Assembly: GCF_900142965.1 (NCBI RefSeq) | Contig: NZ_FRCQ01000016.1 | Location: forward strand, 62,001 to 126,000 | Direction of reading: 5' to 3' | DNA: 64,000 nt | From: Rhizobacter sp. OV335 | Lineage (GTDB): Bacteria; Pseudomonadota; Gammaproteobacteria; Burkholderiales; Burkholderiaceae_C | In this document: piece by piece, positions 9,192 to 17,355 of the stretch | Layout of the letters: each line of letters starts with the position of its first letter | Position numbering within the stretch: the first letter of the stretch is position 1 | Translations under genes and position numbers: made by a program | Notes under the pieces: model-generated | Told to the model about the DNA's origin: nothing | The model's database searches: none | What the model saw: only the letters and a program-made list of their open reading frames with translations

Positions 9192-9295
9192 TCAGGCCAC
9201 GCGGTCGCGCGTCTTCTCGCCGTTCACCAGTCGCTCGATGCCCAACGGGTTCTCGTTCTCCAGTGCATCCGGCAGCAGCGCATCCGCCATCATTT
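9192..9295 (-). pseudogene. 3' remnant of an NADP-dependent aldehyde dehydrogenase (alpha-ketoglutarate semialdehyde dehydrogenase type)
   Basis: Only the last ~35 codons remain. On the minus strand they read ADALLPDALENENPLGI followed by ERLVNG and then a TGA at 9192-9194. This pattern (LLP..L...NPLGI.RLV.G) is how I remember the C-terminus of 2,5-dioxovalerate dehydrogenases, the enzyme that follows XylX in the Weimberg pathway. Upstream of about 9295 the frame runs straight into the end of an unrelated Asp-box gene, so the rest was deleted or displaced. Its position beside lysR/xylX supports the call, but the match is short and from memory. Confidence 0.5.
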
Positions 9296-10063
9296 GGTGA
9301 CCATCCGCCAGAGGCCGTCGCCGGTGGCGCCCACAAGCAGCAGGCTGTGTCCGGCGTCGTACGTCATGCTGGCAATGCGTTTGGGGTTGTTGGTGGGAAG
9401 CGGGAATGCAGTCCATGCGCTGGTGTTGTTTTCGAACGTGACCTGCATCTTGGGGTTGTTGTCGTCCCAGGCCGTGAAGATGCGCACGCCATCTCCGGCG
9501 ATCACGTCTCCACTGGGCGCGCCGTGAGCGGGTGTCCAGTCGCGCCAGTTCTTCGTGCGATTCATGCCGCGGATGCCGGGCAGGTAGGTGTAGCCGTCCT
9601 TGGCGGTGTAGGGCACGGAGTACCCATCGATTCCGAGCGAAGACCAGTTCTTGCCGCCGTCATTCGTGTAATACATCCCGTCCAGCCAGGTGCGGAACAC
9701 GAGCTCCTTCGCATTGAGCACGATGGGGCTGGCTCTCTCGGCCCAGCCCTGGAGTTGTGGCGGGCCCTTGATCGCATTCCAGGTCGTGCCCCCGTTGAAA
9801 GTCTCCATCAAGCAGATCGGTGCGAACTCGTGTGCGCAGTTGTCGTGGATCGAGGCAACGATGTGCAGGTGGTCGGTCGGGTCGATTGACAGTCCCTGAA
9901 AAAACGGATTCGGCGCTGCGTAGGCAATCGCCGGCTGGTTGGCGAAGGTGGAGAACCAGTCGACACCGCCGTTCACCGATTTCAGCAGACCGATGTCCGG
10001 GCCATAGAGGCTACCGGCGTAGACGATGTTCGATAACCGGCGACTGCAGGAACAGCTGACCTC
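9290..10063 (-). pseudogene. 5'-truncated sialidase-like (Asp-box/BNR repeat) protein
   Basis: An open minus-strand frame of ~258 codons with no start: upstream it runs to a TGA at 10064-10066 without a ribosome site or signal peptide. The protein has three Asp-box-like turns (NGGVDWF, NGGTTWN, DGGKNWS) of the kind found in BNR beta-propellers and exo-alpha-sialidase-like proteins, and ends LLLVGATGDGLWRM. Full-length relatives usually carry a signal peptide and over 330 residues, so the N-terminal third seems lost. Its 3' end abuts the aldehyde dehydrogenase remnant, and its 5' end abuts a remnant on the other strand. An internal ATG at 9976 exists but would start in mid-repeat. Confidence 0.7.
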
Positions 10064-10190
10064 TCAGCGCGAGCAAATGCTCCAAGCTTCAGCTCAGGCC
10101 CAAGCCACCAGAGATCTGCTGGATCAGTTCAGGCCCAACGCAGGCACGATCCGAACCAAGAAGCCGAAGACCATCCGAGCGACGCCTTGA
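10023..10190 (+). pseudogene. 3' end of a coiled-coil protein gene
   Basis: The plus strand is open from just after a TAG at 10020-10022 to a TGA at 10188-10190. It codes for a Gln-rich coiled-coil tail (RRLQEQLTSQREQMLQ, later ATRDLLDQF) ending in a basic segment KKPKTIRATP. No ribosome site precedes the only early ATG (10026), and the first 40 bases overlap the truncated sialidase frame. This is therefore best read as a gene tail joined to foreign DNA. KfrA-like or transposon-accessory coiled coils would fit, but I cannot name the family. Its last codons lie inside the 45-bp repeat described at 10166. Confidence 0.4.
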
Positions 10191-10210
10191 GTCGGCCCAC
10201 ACGGATCTCT
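10166..10210 (+). repeat. 45-bp direct repeat, copy 1
   Basis: Matches 28478-28522 in the same orientation with two C/T differences in 45 bases (first block GAAGACCATCCGAG, last block CACACGGATCTCT). It lies 48 bases beyond the stop of the last giant gene of the cluster. Similarity ends abruptly on both sides. The repeat spans a shared in-frame KTIR(A/V)TP-stop plus about 20 bases downstream. Confidence 0.85.
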
Positions 10211-10258
10211 TCGCTCGTGGTCGGCGGCATGGTCGCTGCGCCGCTGCTGTCGACGTGG

Positions 10259-12775
10259 TCATTCCTGCCGCCTGGCATCCACTGCGTCGAAGGTGAGCCC
10301 GCTCGACCCTTCGCCCTGGCCCACGCGGTTGCGCAGTGAGGTCCACAGCCAAGTCGAGCCGTCCGACCAGCGCGTCAGCCGGCGCTGGCGCGTCACGCGG
10401 GTGCCCTCGCGCGGCACCTCTTCGTCGTACAGCAGCAGCGGCGTGGCAGCGTTCAGCACCTCGCCGACCGAGCTGTGCACCGTCCTCGTGCCGTCGGGCT
10501 GCAGCACCGCGCCTTTTTGCAAGCGCGAGATTACCTGCGCCGGGTTGTTCGGGAACAGCGGGTTCGGCTGCTCCACCGGCAGTAGGGGCACCCAATTGAA
10601 GGGCACGGTGGTGGACAGCCGGTAGTGCGGCCACGCGCTGGTCGGGGCGACGACCGGCGGCGTCGCGTCGGCCGCCTCGTCGCGCTGCGCCGGCTGCTCG
10701 ATCGGGTTCTCGACGCTGCGCTCGACCGCCCAGGCGAGGTTGGCCATTTCGTCGCGCATGAACAGCACCTCTTCGAGCGGCCCGCTGTCGAGGCTGCGGC
10801 CCAGCGATGACGGCAGGAAGAAGCGGTTCACTGCGGTCTTCAGCGCCGAGCCGGCCGGCGGCTGCGCGTAGCTCGGCTGCCACATCGAGAAGTACGGCGG
10901 CGGCAGCGCCGCGTCGCCGATCGCTCGCACCAGGCTGCGCACGCCGAAGGTGTCGGTCACGACGAGCGACTCGACGCGCGTGACCGAGCCGACCGGCAGC
11001 GTCAGCGGCACCGCGAACCAGTCGTTACCGTAGCTGCTGGCGTACTCGATCATCATCAGGTGGGCCAAGTCGGTGGGCCCCACCGGCACCAGCCCGTAGG
11101 CGACCTGGCTGTCTTCCATCTCCCAGAAGCGCGGTGCCGGCGCACCGCGGAAGCTCACCGGTGCCGGGATCGTCGTCTCGACCACCGGCGCGAAGGCTGG
11201 CGACGCCGCGGTGCCCAGTGCCGCCTGCGCATGCACGTCGAAGCTCGCCCAGTCGACCGGGCTGCCGTCGAGTTCTGCGGCCACGTAGGTGATGTCGTCC
11301 TGCGCAGCGGCGGACAGGCGCGTGCCCACCGCCATCGCGTACTCCAGCCGCGACGGCAGCCAGGCATCGCCCGACGCGGAAGTGGGCTCGCTGCACACGG
11401 CGTCGTACCACGCAAGCCACGCCGTCGCGGCAGCCTGCACCTTGGGCTGGTCGACCGCGACGATGGCCAGCAGCGGGTCCGCCGCCAGCAGCGCCGCGCC
11501 GCCGGCGCTGCGCAGGCGGACGGCGAGCACGCGGCCGTCGGGCGCGCGGCCCTGCATGCTGTCGAGGTAGCGGCGCGTGGCCTCGTCGGTGGTCGCGCCG
11601 TCGGGTGGGCGCTGCAGCGCGAGCCGCGCGATGAAGGCGCTGCGGTAGTTCTTGCTCGGCGCCTGCAACTCCAGCATGCGCAGGAAGTGCAGGCCGGCCT
11701 CGACCGCCAGGCTCAGCATGCGGGTATCGCCGGCATCGGCCGGGCGCATGGCCCGCCGCTCGGCGATCACCTCCAGCGGCGTGCGTGCCGGGTCGTAGGG
11801 CGTGCCGGCCACGCTCACGGCGGCCGAACTCGGCGTGGCCGGCCGCGGCAGTTCGCCGACGAAGCTGCGCGTCAGCATGGCGTTGGTGGCGCGCACGCGG
11901 GCCATCGCCGGCGTGCCGGCATCCTCGCCCTGGAATTCGCCCATCTGCCACTGGCGCGTCATCAACCACAGCGGGTCGAACACGCGCGCGCTGGCGCTGA
12001 TGCCGATGTCGGCACCGTTGCTCTGCGGCTCCAGCCGCGTCCAGCTGGTGACCGACGAACTGGTCGGCGCGCCGCTGAGCGTGGTGCGCCCGCCCGGCGG
12101 CACGACGATCGGCGTCTTCGGCTGCACGACGATCGGCTTGGCGATGCTCGACGCCGTGCCGAAGCGGTCGATGGCGTTGACCCGCAGCAGGTGCTGGCCC
12201 GGAGGCACCGGCAGCGAGACGCTCCAGTTCCCGTAGTTGTTGCCGTTGTCGACCACCGACAGCGGGCCCTCGACCCAGCCGTCGACGGCGTACTGCACCG
12301 TCAGGATGGGCGCGTCGATGCCGACGGCCGTGCCGCTGAAGTTCACGGTCTTGGGCAGCTCGTCGGTCACGATCGTCAGCGGTGAATCGGGCGGCGCGAT
12401 CGTCAGCGCAGGGCCCACGGGCGGCGGCAGCACGACCGACACGCTGGCCGATCCGCCGACGTCCTCGATGTCCCACGAGCGGTCGGCCGGGATGAAGAAC
12501 TTGAACGATGCCGAGGCCGACGCGGTGATCGTGATGGGCGTGCTCGGATGGATGCCGGCGGCCGGCGATCCGGTGCACACCCAGCTGGAGTCGGCGGTCA
12601 CGGTGGCGGCCACCGTCGGCCCGTTGATGCCGAACGAGACCGACACGCTGGCATGGCCCACCAGCGTGTGGCCGCCGCTCGGGTGCAATGTGAGGCCGCC
12701 GCGGACCGTGATGCTGCGCGAGCCCACCGTGGTGTTGGGCCCGGGAGAGGTGATGGTGACTGTCAAGGTGGACAT
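10259..12775 (-). CDS. Uncharacterised 838-aa protein with N-terminal Ig-like region (cluster gene 5)
   Basis: Not recognised as a named family. Residues ~1-240 are Val/Thr/Pro-rich beta sequence resembling two or three Ig-like or fibronectin-type domains. The remaining ~600 residues are a different, mainly helical domain opening with a striking stretch, DPLWLMTRQWQMGEFQGEDA near residue 270. I recall similar wording in uncharacterised giant proteins, so it may be a family signature. There is no signal peptide and no membrane segment. The start at 12775 avoids a long overlap with the upstream gene and begins cleanly with the beta domain; only a weak GGA precedes it. It is the last of five minus-strand genes, 23 bases after the 1512-aa gene, so it is probably in the same operon. 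Confidence 0.8.
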   Translation of the reverse strand: MSTLTVTITSPGPNTTVGSRSITVRGGLTLHPSGGHTLVGHASVSVSFGINGPTVAATVTADSSWVCTGSPAAGIHPSTPITITASASASFKFFIPADRSWDIEDVGGSASVSVVLPPPVGPALTIAPPDSPLTIVTDELPKTVNFSGTAVGIDAPILTVQYAVDGWVEGPLSVVDNGNNYGNWSVSLPVPPGQHLLRVNAIDRFGTASSIAKPIVVQPKTPIVVPPGGRTTLSGAPTSSSVTSWTRLEPQSNGADIGISASARVFDPLWLMTRQWQMGEFQGEDAGTPAMARVRATNAMLTRSFVGELPRPATPSSAAVSVAGTPYDPARTPLEVIAERRAMRPADAGDTRMLSLAVEAGLHFLRMLELQAPSKNYRSAFIARLALQRPPDGATTDEATRRYLDSMQGRAPDGRVLAVRLRSAGGAALLAADPLLAIVAVDQPKVQAAATAWLAWYDAVCSEPTSASGDAWLPSRLEYAMAVGTRLSAAAQDDITYVAAELDGSPVDWASFDVHAQAALGTAASPAFAPVVETTIPAPVSFRGAPAPRFWEMEDSQVAYGLVPVGPTDLAHLMMIEYASSYGNDWFAVPLTLPVGSVTRVESLVVTDTFGVRSLVRAIGDAALPPPYFSMWQPSYAQPPAGSALKTAVNRFFLPSSLGRSLDSGPLEEVLFMRDEMANLAWAVERSVENPIEQPAQRDEAADATPPVVAPTSAWPHYRLSTTVPFNWVPLLPVEQPNPLFPNNPAQVISRLQKGAVLQPDGTRTVHSSVGEVLNAATPLLLYDEEVPREGTRVTRQRRLTRWSDGSTWLWTSLRNRVGQGEGSSGLTFDAVDARRQE

Positions 12776-12798
12776 GATCGATCCGTGCTGGAAGCGGC

Positions 12799-15700
12799 TC
12801 AGGCCGCGGGAACCGTCAGCGGCTTGAAATCGGTCGACACCGCGTGGTCGACCGGGTTGAAGGCGAGGTACAGGCCGGGCAGGTGCTGCGCGGCCGCGCC
12901 GAGCGCGCCGGTGTCGACTGCGCGCAGCTTGGACAGGTCCAGTGTTTCCACCAGCACGCGGCGCAGCGTCTCGGTGGTCCAGTCCTGCCCCGGCACCGGC
13001 GGCACGGCGATCAGCACGCACTGCGGCGCAGCCGCGTTCGGCGTGTCGTACTGGAAGGCGAGGCCGGTAGTCTCGCGCGTGGCGGGCACCACCTCCACCC
13101 ATTCGTCGACCAGCAGGCCGGTCAGCACCTGCGCCGGTGCGACCGGGCCGACGGTGTGGACCACCAGCGACAGCTTGCTGGGCGGCAGCGTCGCGCCGTC
13201 CGGCACCGGCAGGCCGACCCAGCGTTCGCCGTTGACCCACGGCAACTGCGCCACGCTGAGCGCGAGCCGCGCCGGCGCGCCGAGCACCTCGGCGCGCTGC
13301 AGGCAGGCGCCCAGCCGGGCGACGCCGTCGCGCACGCGCTCGCTGCGCGCGAACCAGGTGTTGGCGGCCAGCGCATCGCCGCCCTGGGCCTGGGTGCTGC
13401 CGGCCAGCGCGCTGGCCATCTCGGCGGCTCCCGCCGCGGCCAGGCTGAAGCGCGGCAGCACCACGAACGAATTGCCGAACACCGCGCGCAGGCGTTCCAC
13501 CAGCTGGTCGCGTCGCGCCCGCGGATCGGCCGCCACCGGTTGAGAGCGCAGCGCCAGGAAGCGGTCCATGCGCACGCCGCTCAGCTTGAGCAGGGCACGC
13601 GCCTGGTTCGACAGCGCCGCGATCGCGGCCGGGTCTTCGCCGGTCACACTCACCGGCACGGCCGGGTCGAGGCCGAAGGCGCCCAGCTTCACCAGGCCGG
13701 CGCGCAGCTGTTCGGCCGTGGTGGCCGACTTGCCCAGCAGCGTGTCCAGCCCCTTGTGGGCGGCGTTCAGCGCGTTCTCGGCCTGCACCGCGCGGCTCTC
13801 CAGGTCGACCAGGTCGACGCTGCCCTGGCCGCTGCGCTCCGGCGGGTTCAGGTCCTCGGGATCGGCGCCGCGTGCCACGCTGAGCAGGCGACGCACGCTG
13901 CGCGCCTGCTCCAGCAGGTCGAACAGCGTGATCTCGCCGGCCGCCAGGTCGATCGGCCGCGCATGTTGCAGCCGCAGTTCAGCCTGCGCGTCGAAGCCGC
14001 CGGGCTTGCGCCGCACGTAGTACAGCAGCTGCTGCTCGATCACGCTGAGCGCCGCGGGCTGGCCTGCAGCGGGCGTCGCGACGCTGTTCGGCGCCTCGAC
14101 GCCGTAGACCATGTCCAGCGCTGTGATCGACACCGTCGACAGCTCGCTCAGGGGGAGCCGGCGTGTCTCCACGACCTGTCCGGCGGCGTCCAGCCGCTCG
14201 ATGGTGCAGCGCACCTTGGCCGCGTCGCCCAGCAGCTTGCCCACCCAGAAGTTCAGCAGCTTGTCGGCGCGCGAGCGCATGCCGGCGTCGCCGGCCTGCC
14301 AGCCGGGCGTGCCCAGGTTGGCGGTGCCGCTCATCAGCACCAGCAGGCGGTGCGTGAGCGCAGTGCCGGTGCGCGGCGTGCGCGTGACGTCCAGCTGCGG
14401 CGGCGGGGCATTGCCGTCGGCGATGGCCGCCAGCGTGCCGGCCAGCCGCGTGGTGTTGCCGCGCACCATCTGGTAGGCCGTCTCGGCGGTCAGCGCGTCG
14501 CCCAGGCCGTCGATGCTGTCGCCGATCCGGTCGAGCAGCGCGCTCAGCGCGGCGAGTTCGCCGGCGCTCGGCGCCAGCGCCGTCAGCACGTTGAGCACCG
14601 TCGCGCGCTCTTCCTTCCAGCGCCGGCTCAGCACCTGGCCGTCGACCACGTTGGCGGCCGCGATGGTCTCCAGCGGCGCGCTGCTGCCGGATGCGGGCCG
14701 CGCCACCAGCGGCGCCAGGCGGCGCAGCGGCGCGATGAAGCGGTCCAGGTGCAGGCCGGCGTCAACCACCGTGTCGTGCAACGCGCGCTCGAAGCGGTAG
14801 CCGAGCAGCGCACCCAGCGGCTGGCCCTGGCGCATGCCGTCGAGCAGCCGGTTGGCCTCTCGCACGCGGCGCGACGAGAGGTCGATGGCGAACGGCCCGT
14901 CGGCCGCCGGCACGCCGGTGGTGCCCAGCTGCGCATTGCGCAGCAGCGCGGCGGTGGCCGCATGCGTCAGCGACGGAGCGTGGATGAAGCCGCTGTCGTT
15001 GGCTGCCGTCTGCAGCGGGCCGGGCTCGCCGGCGGGCAGCACGCTCACCGCCTTCACGTTGGCCGCCGGCATCGGCCGCAGGTTCTCGACCCAGCCGTAG
15101 GCGCCGACGGTCTGGCCTTCGGTGTGCATGGCCGCGAGGCGCTTGGTGGCGACCGAGGTCACCCAGGCATCGAGCCGGTGGCCGGACAGGTCCAGCGTGC
15201 CCTGCATCAGGTGCTGCAGCGCTTCGCTGTCCAGGTCCTTCAGCCGGCCGAGCGCGAGGCGCATGCCGCGCAGAGCGGCGAGCCCCGACGCGTCGAAGTC
15301 CGTCTGTGCGTCCAGGAAGGCGCGCAGCGTGCCGCTGCCTTGCGGGCTGTCGAGCAGGCGCAGGCTGTGCGGCGTGGCGGCCGCGCCGGCCACCAGGTCG
15401 ATCAGCTCGGCGTCGCGCAGCAACGGGCCCGGGTCCGCGCCGGTGGCGGCGGCCTGCAGCTGGGCCGCGGCCTGCACGATCTCGCGCAGCAGCGCATGGC
15501 GCAGCAGGGTCTGCAGCAGGCTGAAGCCGGCGCCGTCGCCTTGCGGGTCCGGGCGCATCGCGGTCAACGCATCGATCTTCGCGGCCAGCAGGTCGGCGAT
15601 GTAGTTGGGCGCCAGCGGCGCCCACGGCGAAACCTCGCCGGCCTGCACCAGCGGCACGTTGACGCGGAAGTTCCAGTTCGCGTTCCACAGGTGCGCCGAG

Positions 15701-17337
15701 CGCGGGCGCCACACCAGGCCCAGCCGCTGCAGCAGGCTGGCCTGCGCCGGGTCGCTGTCGGCGATGCTGGAGGCCACCAGCCGGTACAGGTGCGACAGGA
15801 AATGCCGGCCGAAGACGCTGCGCGCGCCGTAGGCGTTGGACAGCGCATCGGTGCGCATCACGTCGACCAGGTCGGCGTCCGGGTCGGGCGGCGCCTGGCG
15901 GCTGCCGATGCGCGCCGCCGATGCGGCGGCGGGGCGCCACACCTGGTCGCGCAGCGTGACCAGCATGCCCTTGAGCCAGCTGTCCTGCGCGGTGACGGCC
16001 TCGCCCGCGCCGGGCTGCCACAGGTCGAGCGAGGTCACGGGCAACAGGCCGTAGGGCTGCGGCCCGCAGCTCAGCGTGGGGAAGGGGCCGAAGCAGCGCA
16101 CGTGGTCGGTGAAATGCGTGCGCGCCCAGGTGATGTCCGGCGTGGTGAGACCGGACTCGCTGCCCATCATGTTGCCGAGGAAGTAGCCCCAGCCGACCTG
16201 CCACAGTGCGGTGTTCATGCAGCGCATGTCGGTGTCGTCGTGGGCCATGCCGCGGTCGATGCGCGCGAGCGTCGGCTCGATGCGGTCGAACGGCAGGCCG
16301 AGCGCGGTGCCCACCCGCAGGGCGTTGCTGGGCACGGGACTGGCGATGGCGGCGGTGCTCTGCGTCTGCAGCGCGAAGCTGCGCTGCTGGCCGGGATCCT
16401 TGCTGCTGTAGCCGGTGCGCCGGTCGTCCGAGTTGTTGGTCGGGGTGCCCGGGCGCAGGAAGGCCAGGCCGTCGGTGTAGTGGTGTGCATCCAGCAGGTC
16501 GGCCAGCTGGCGGGCGCTGTCGGCAACGCTCAGCGAGCCGGCCACGCCGAACACCACCAGGCTGTCGAGTCCGGCCGCCAGCATGGCCGGCGTGACCGTG
16601 ATGCGCAGCGCCATGCCGAGCTGCTCGGCGGCGCTGAAGTCGACCATCCAGTTCATCCCGGGGTCGATGGCGAGCTTCTCGCCCGCCTTGACGGCGGCCT
16701 CGGTCGCCGCGTCCATCGGCACGGCGTGCGGGTCGGGGTCGGGCCCGACCGCCAGCGAGCCGTGGATGTCGGCGCCGCTGACGCTCGCCACCACGCGGCC
16801 GCCCGAATGCAGCACCGCCATGAAGCGGTCCGGCAGCAGGCGGGCCTGCGGTGGGTGGCGCCAGGTGGCGTCGCTCGTGGCCAGCGCAATGACCGGGAAC
16901 AGCGGTGGCGTCGCGAGCGCCTGGCCGGCCGGCGTGGGCGCAGCCGGGCGCTGCGCCGCGTTGGTGGGCTGCAGCACGCGGGCGATCCACGCGGCGCGGG
17001 CCGCACCGACGCGGTCGGCGATCTGCCGCCACGCATCGGCGCGGGCCGCGTCCGCGTCGCCGGCCGACCAGTCCTGCACCCAGTAGTGCCGGCCCCAGGT
17101 CTGCTCGTCGGCGGTGAGGTCGCGCTCGTGGGTGTCGATGTGGATCTTGTCGGGGTACACGCGCACGCGCAGTTCGGTGCTGCCGTCGGCCTGCGGGAAG
17201 AAACGCGTCTCCAGCCGCACCGGCAGCAGCACCAGCGGCACGTCGCTGCGGCACAGCACGGCGGGCGGCGGGCCGTTGTCCGGCGCGGCGGGAGCGGCGG
17301 GGATCGCGAGGCTGCTGTCGAAGAGATCTTTGCTCAT
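12799..17337 (-). CDS. Uncharacterised 1512-aa giant protein (cluster gene 4)
   Basis: The largest gene of the cluster. The N-terminal ~120 residues hold the most distinctive sequence: [12 protein letters not shown] followed by [20 protein letters not shown] and then GRHYWVQDW. The rest is Ala- and Leu-rich, apparently helical, with no transmembrane segments, no signal peptide and no catalytic motif I can identify. Near residue 430 [20 protein letters not shown] may be a second conserved block. It lies 18 bases after gene 3 and 23 bases before gene 5, so the three are probably translated from one message. Such size without export signals suggests a cytoplasmic scaffold or part of a large assembly, which is a guess from composition. 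Confidence 0.82.
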   Translation of the reverse strand: MSKDLFDSSLAIPAAPAAPDNGPPPAVLCRSDVPLVLLPVRLETRFFPQADGSTELRVRVYPDKIHIDTHERDLTADEQTWGRHYWVQDWSAGDADAARADAWRQIADRVGAARAAWIARVLQPTNAAQRPAAPTPAGQALATPPLFPVIALATSDATWRHPPQARLLPDRFMAVLHSGGRVVASVSGADIHGSLAVGPDPDPHAVPMDAATEAAVKAGEKLAIDPGMNWMVDFSAAEQLGMALRITVTPAMLAAGLDSLVVFGVAGSLSVADSARQLADLLDAHHYTDGLAFLRPGTPTNNSDDRRTGYSSKDPGQQRSFALQTQSTAAIASPVPSNALRVGTALGLPFDRIEPTLARIDRGMAHDDTDMRCMNTALWQVGWGYFLGNMMGSESGLTTPDITWARTHFTDHVRCFGPFPTLSCGPQPYGLLPVTSLDLWQPGAGEAVTAQDSWLKGMLVTLRDQVWRPAAASAARIGSRQAPPDPDADLVDVMRTDALSNAYGARSVFGRHFLSHLYRLVASSIADSDPAQASLLQRLGLVWRPRSAHLWNANWNFRVNVPLVQAGEVSPWAPLAPNYIADLLAAKIDALTAMRPDPQGDGAGFSLLQTLLRHALLREIVQAAAQLQAAATGADPGPLLRDAELIDLVAGAAATPHSLRLLDSPQGSGTLRAFLDAQTDFDASGLAALRGMRLALGRLKDLDSEALQHLMQGTLDLSGHRLDAWVTSVATKRLAAMHTEGQTVGAYGWVENLRPMPAANVKAVSVLPAGEPGPLQTAANDSGFIHAPSLTHAATAALLRNAQLGTTGVPAADGPFAIDLSSRRVREANRLLDGMRQGQPLGALLGYRFERALHDTVVDAGLHLDRFIAPLRRLAPLVARPASGSSAPLETIAAANVVDGQVLSRRWKEERATVLNVLTALAPSAGELAALSALLDRIGDSIDGLGDALTAETAYQMVRGNTTRLAGTLAAIADGNAPPPQLDVTRTPRTGTALTHRLLVLMSGTANLGTPGWQAGDAGMRSRADKLLNFWVGKLLGDAAKVRCTIERLDAAGQVVETRRLPLSELSTVSITALDMVYGVEAPNSVATPAAGQPAALSVIEQQLLYYVRRKPGGFDAQAELRLQHARPIDLAAGEITLFDLLEQARSVRRLLSVARGADPEDLNPPERSGQGSVDLVDLESRAVQAENALNAAHKGLDTLLGKSATTAEQLRAGLVKLGAFGLDPAVPVSVTGEDPAAIAALSNQARALLKLSGVRMDRFLALRSQPVAADPRARRDQLVERLRAVFGNSFVVLPRFSLAAAGAAEMASALAGSTQAQGGDALAANTWFARSERVRDGVARLGACLQRAEVLGAPARLALSVAQLPWVNGERWVGLPVPDGATLPPSKLSLVVHTVGPVAPAQVLTGLLVDEWVEVVPATRETTGLAFQYDTPNAAAPQCVLIAVPPVPGQDWTTETLRRVLVETLDLSKLRAVDTGALGAAAQHLPGLYLAFNPVDHAVSTDFKPLTVPAA

Positions 17338-17355
17338 GGGTCGGAGTCCGTCAGG

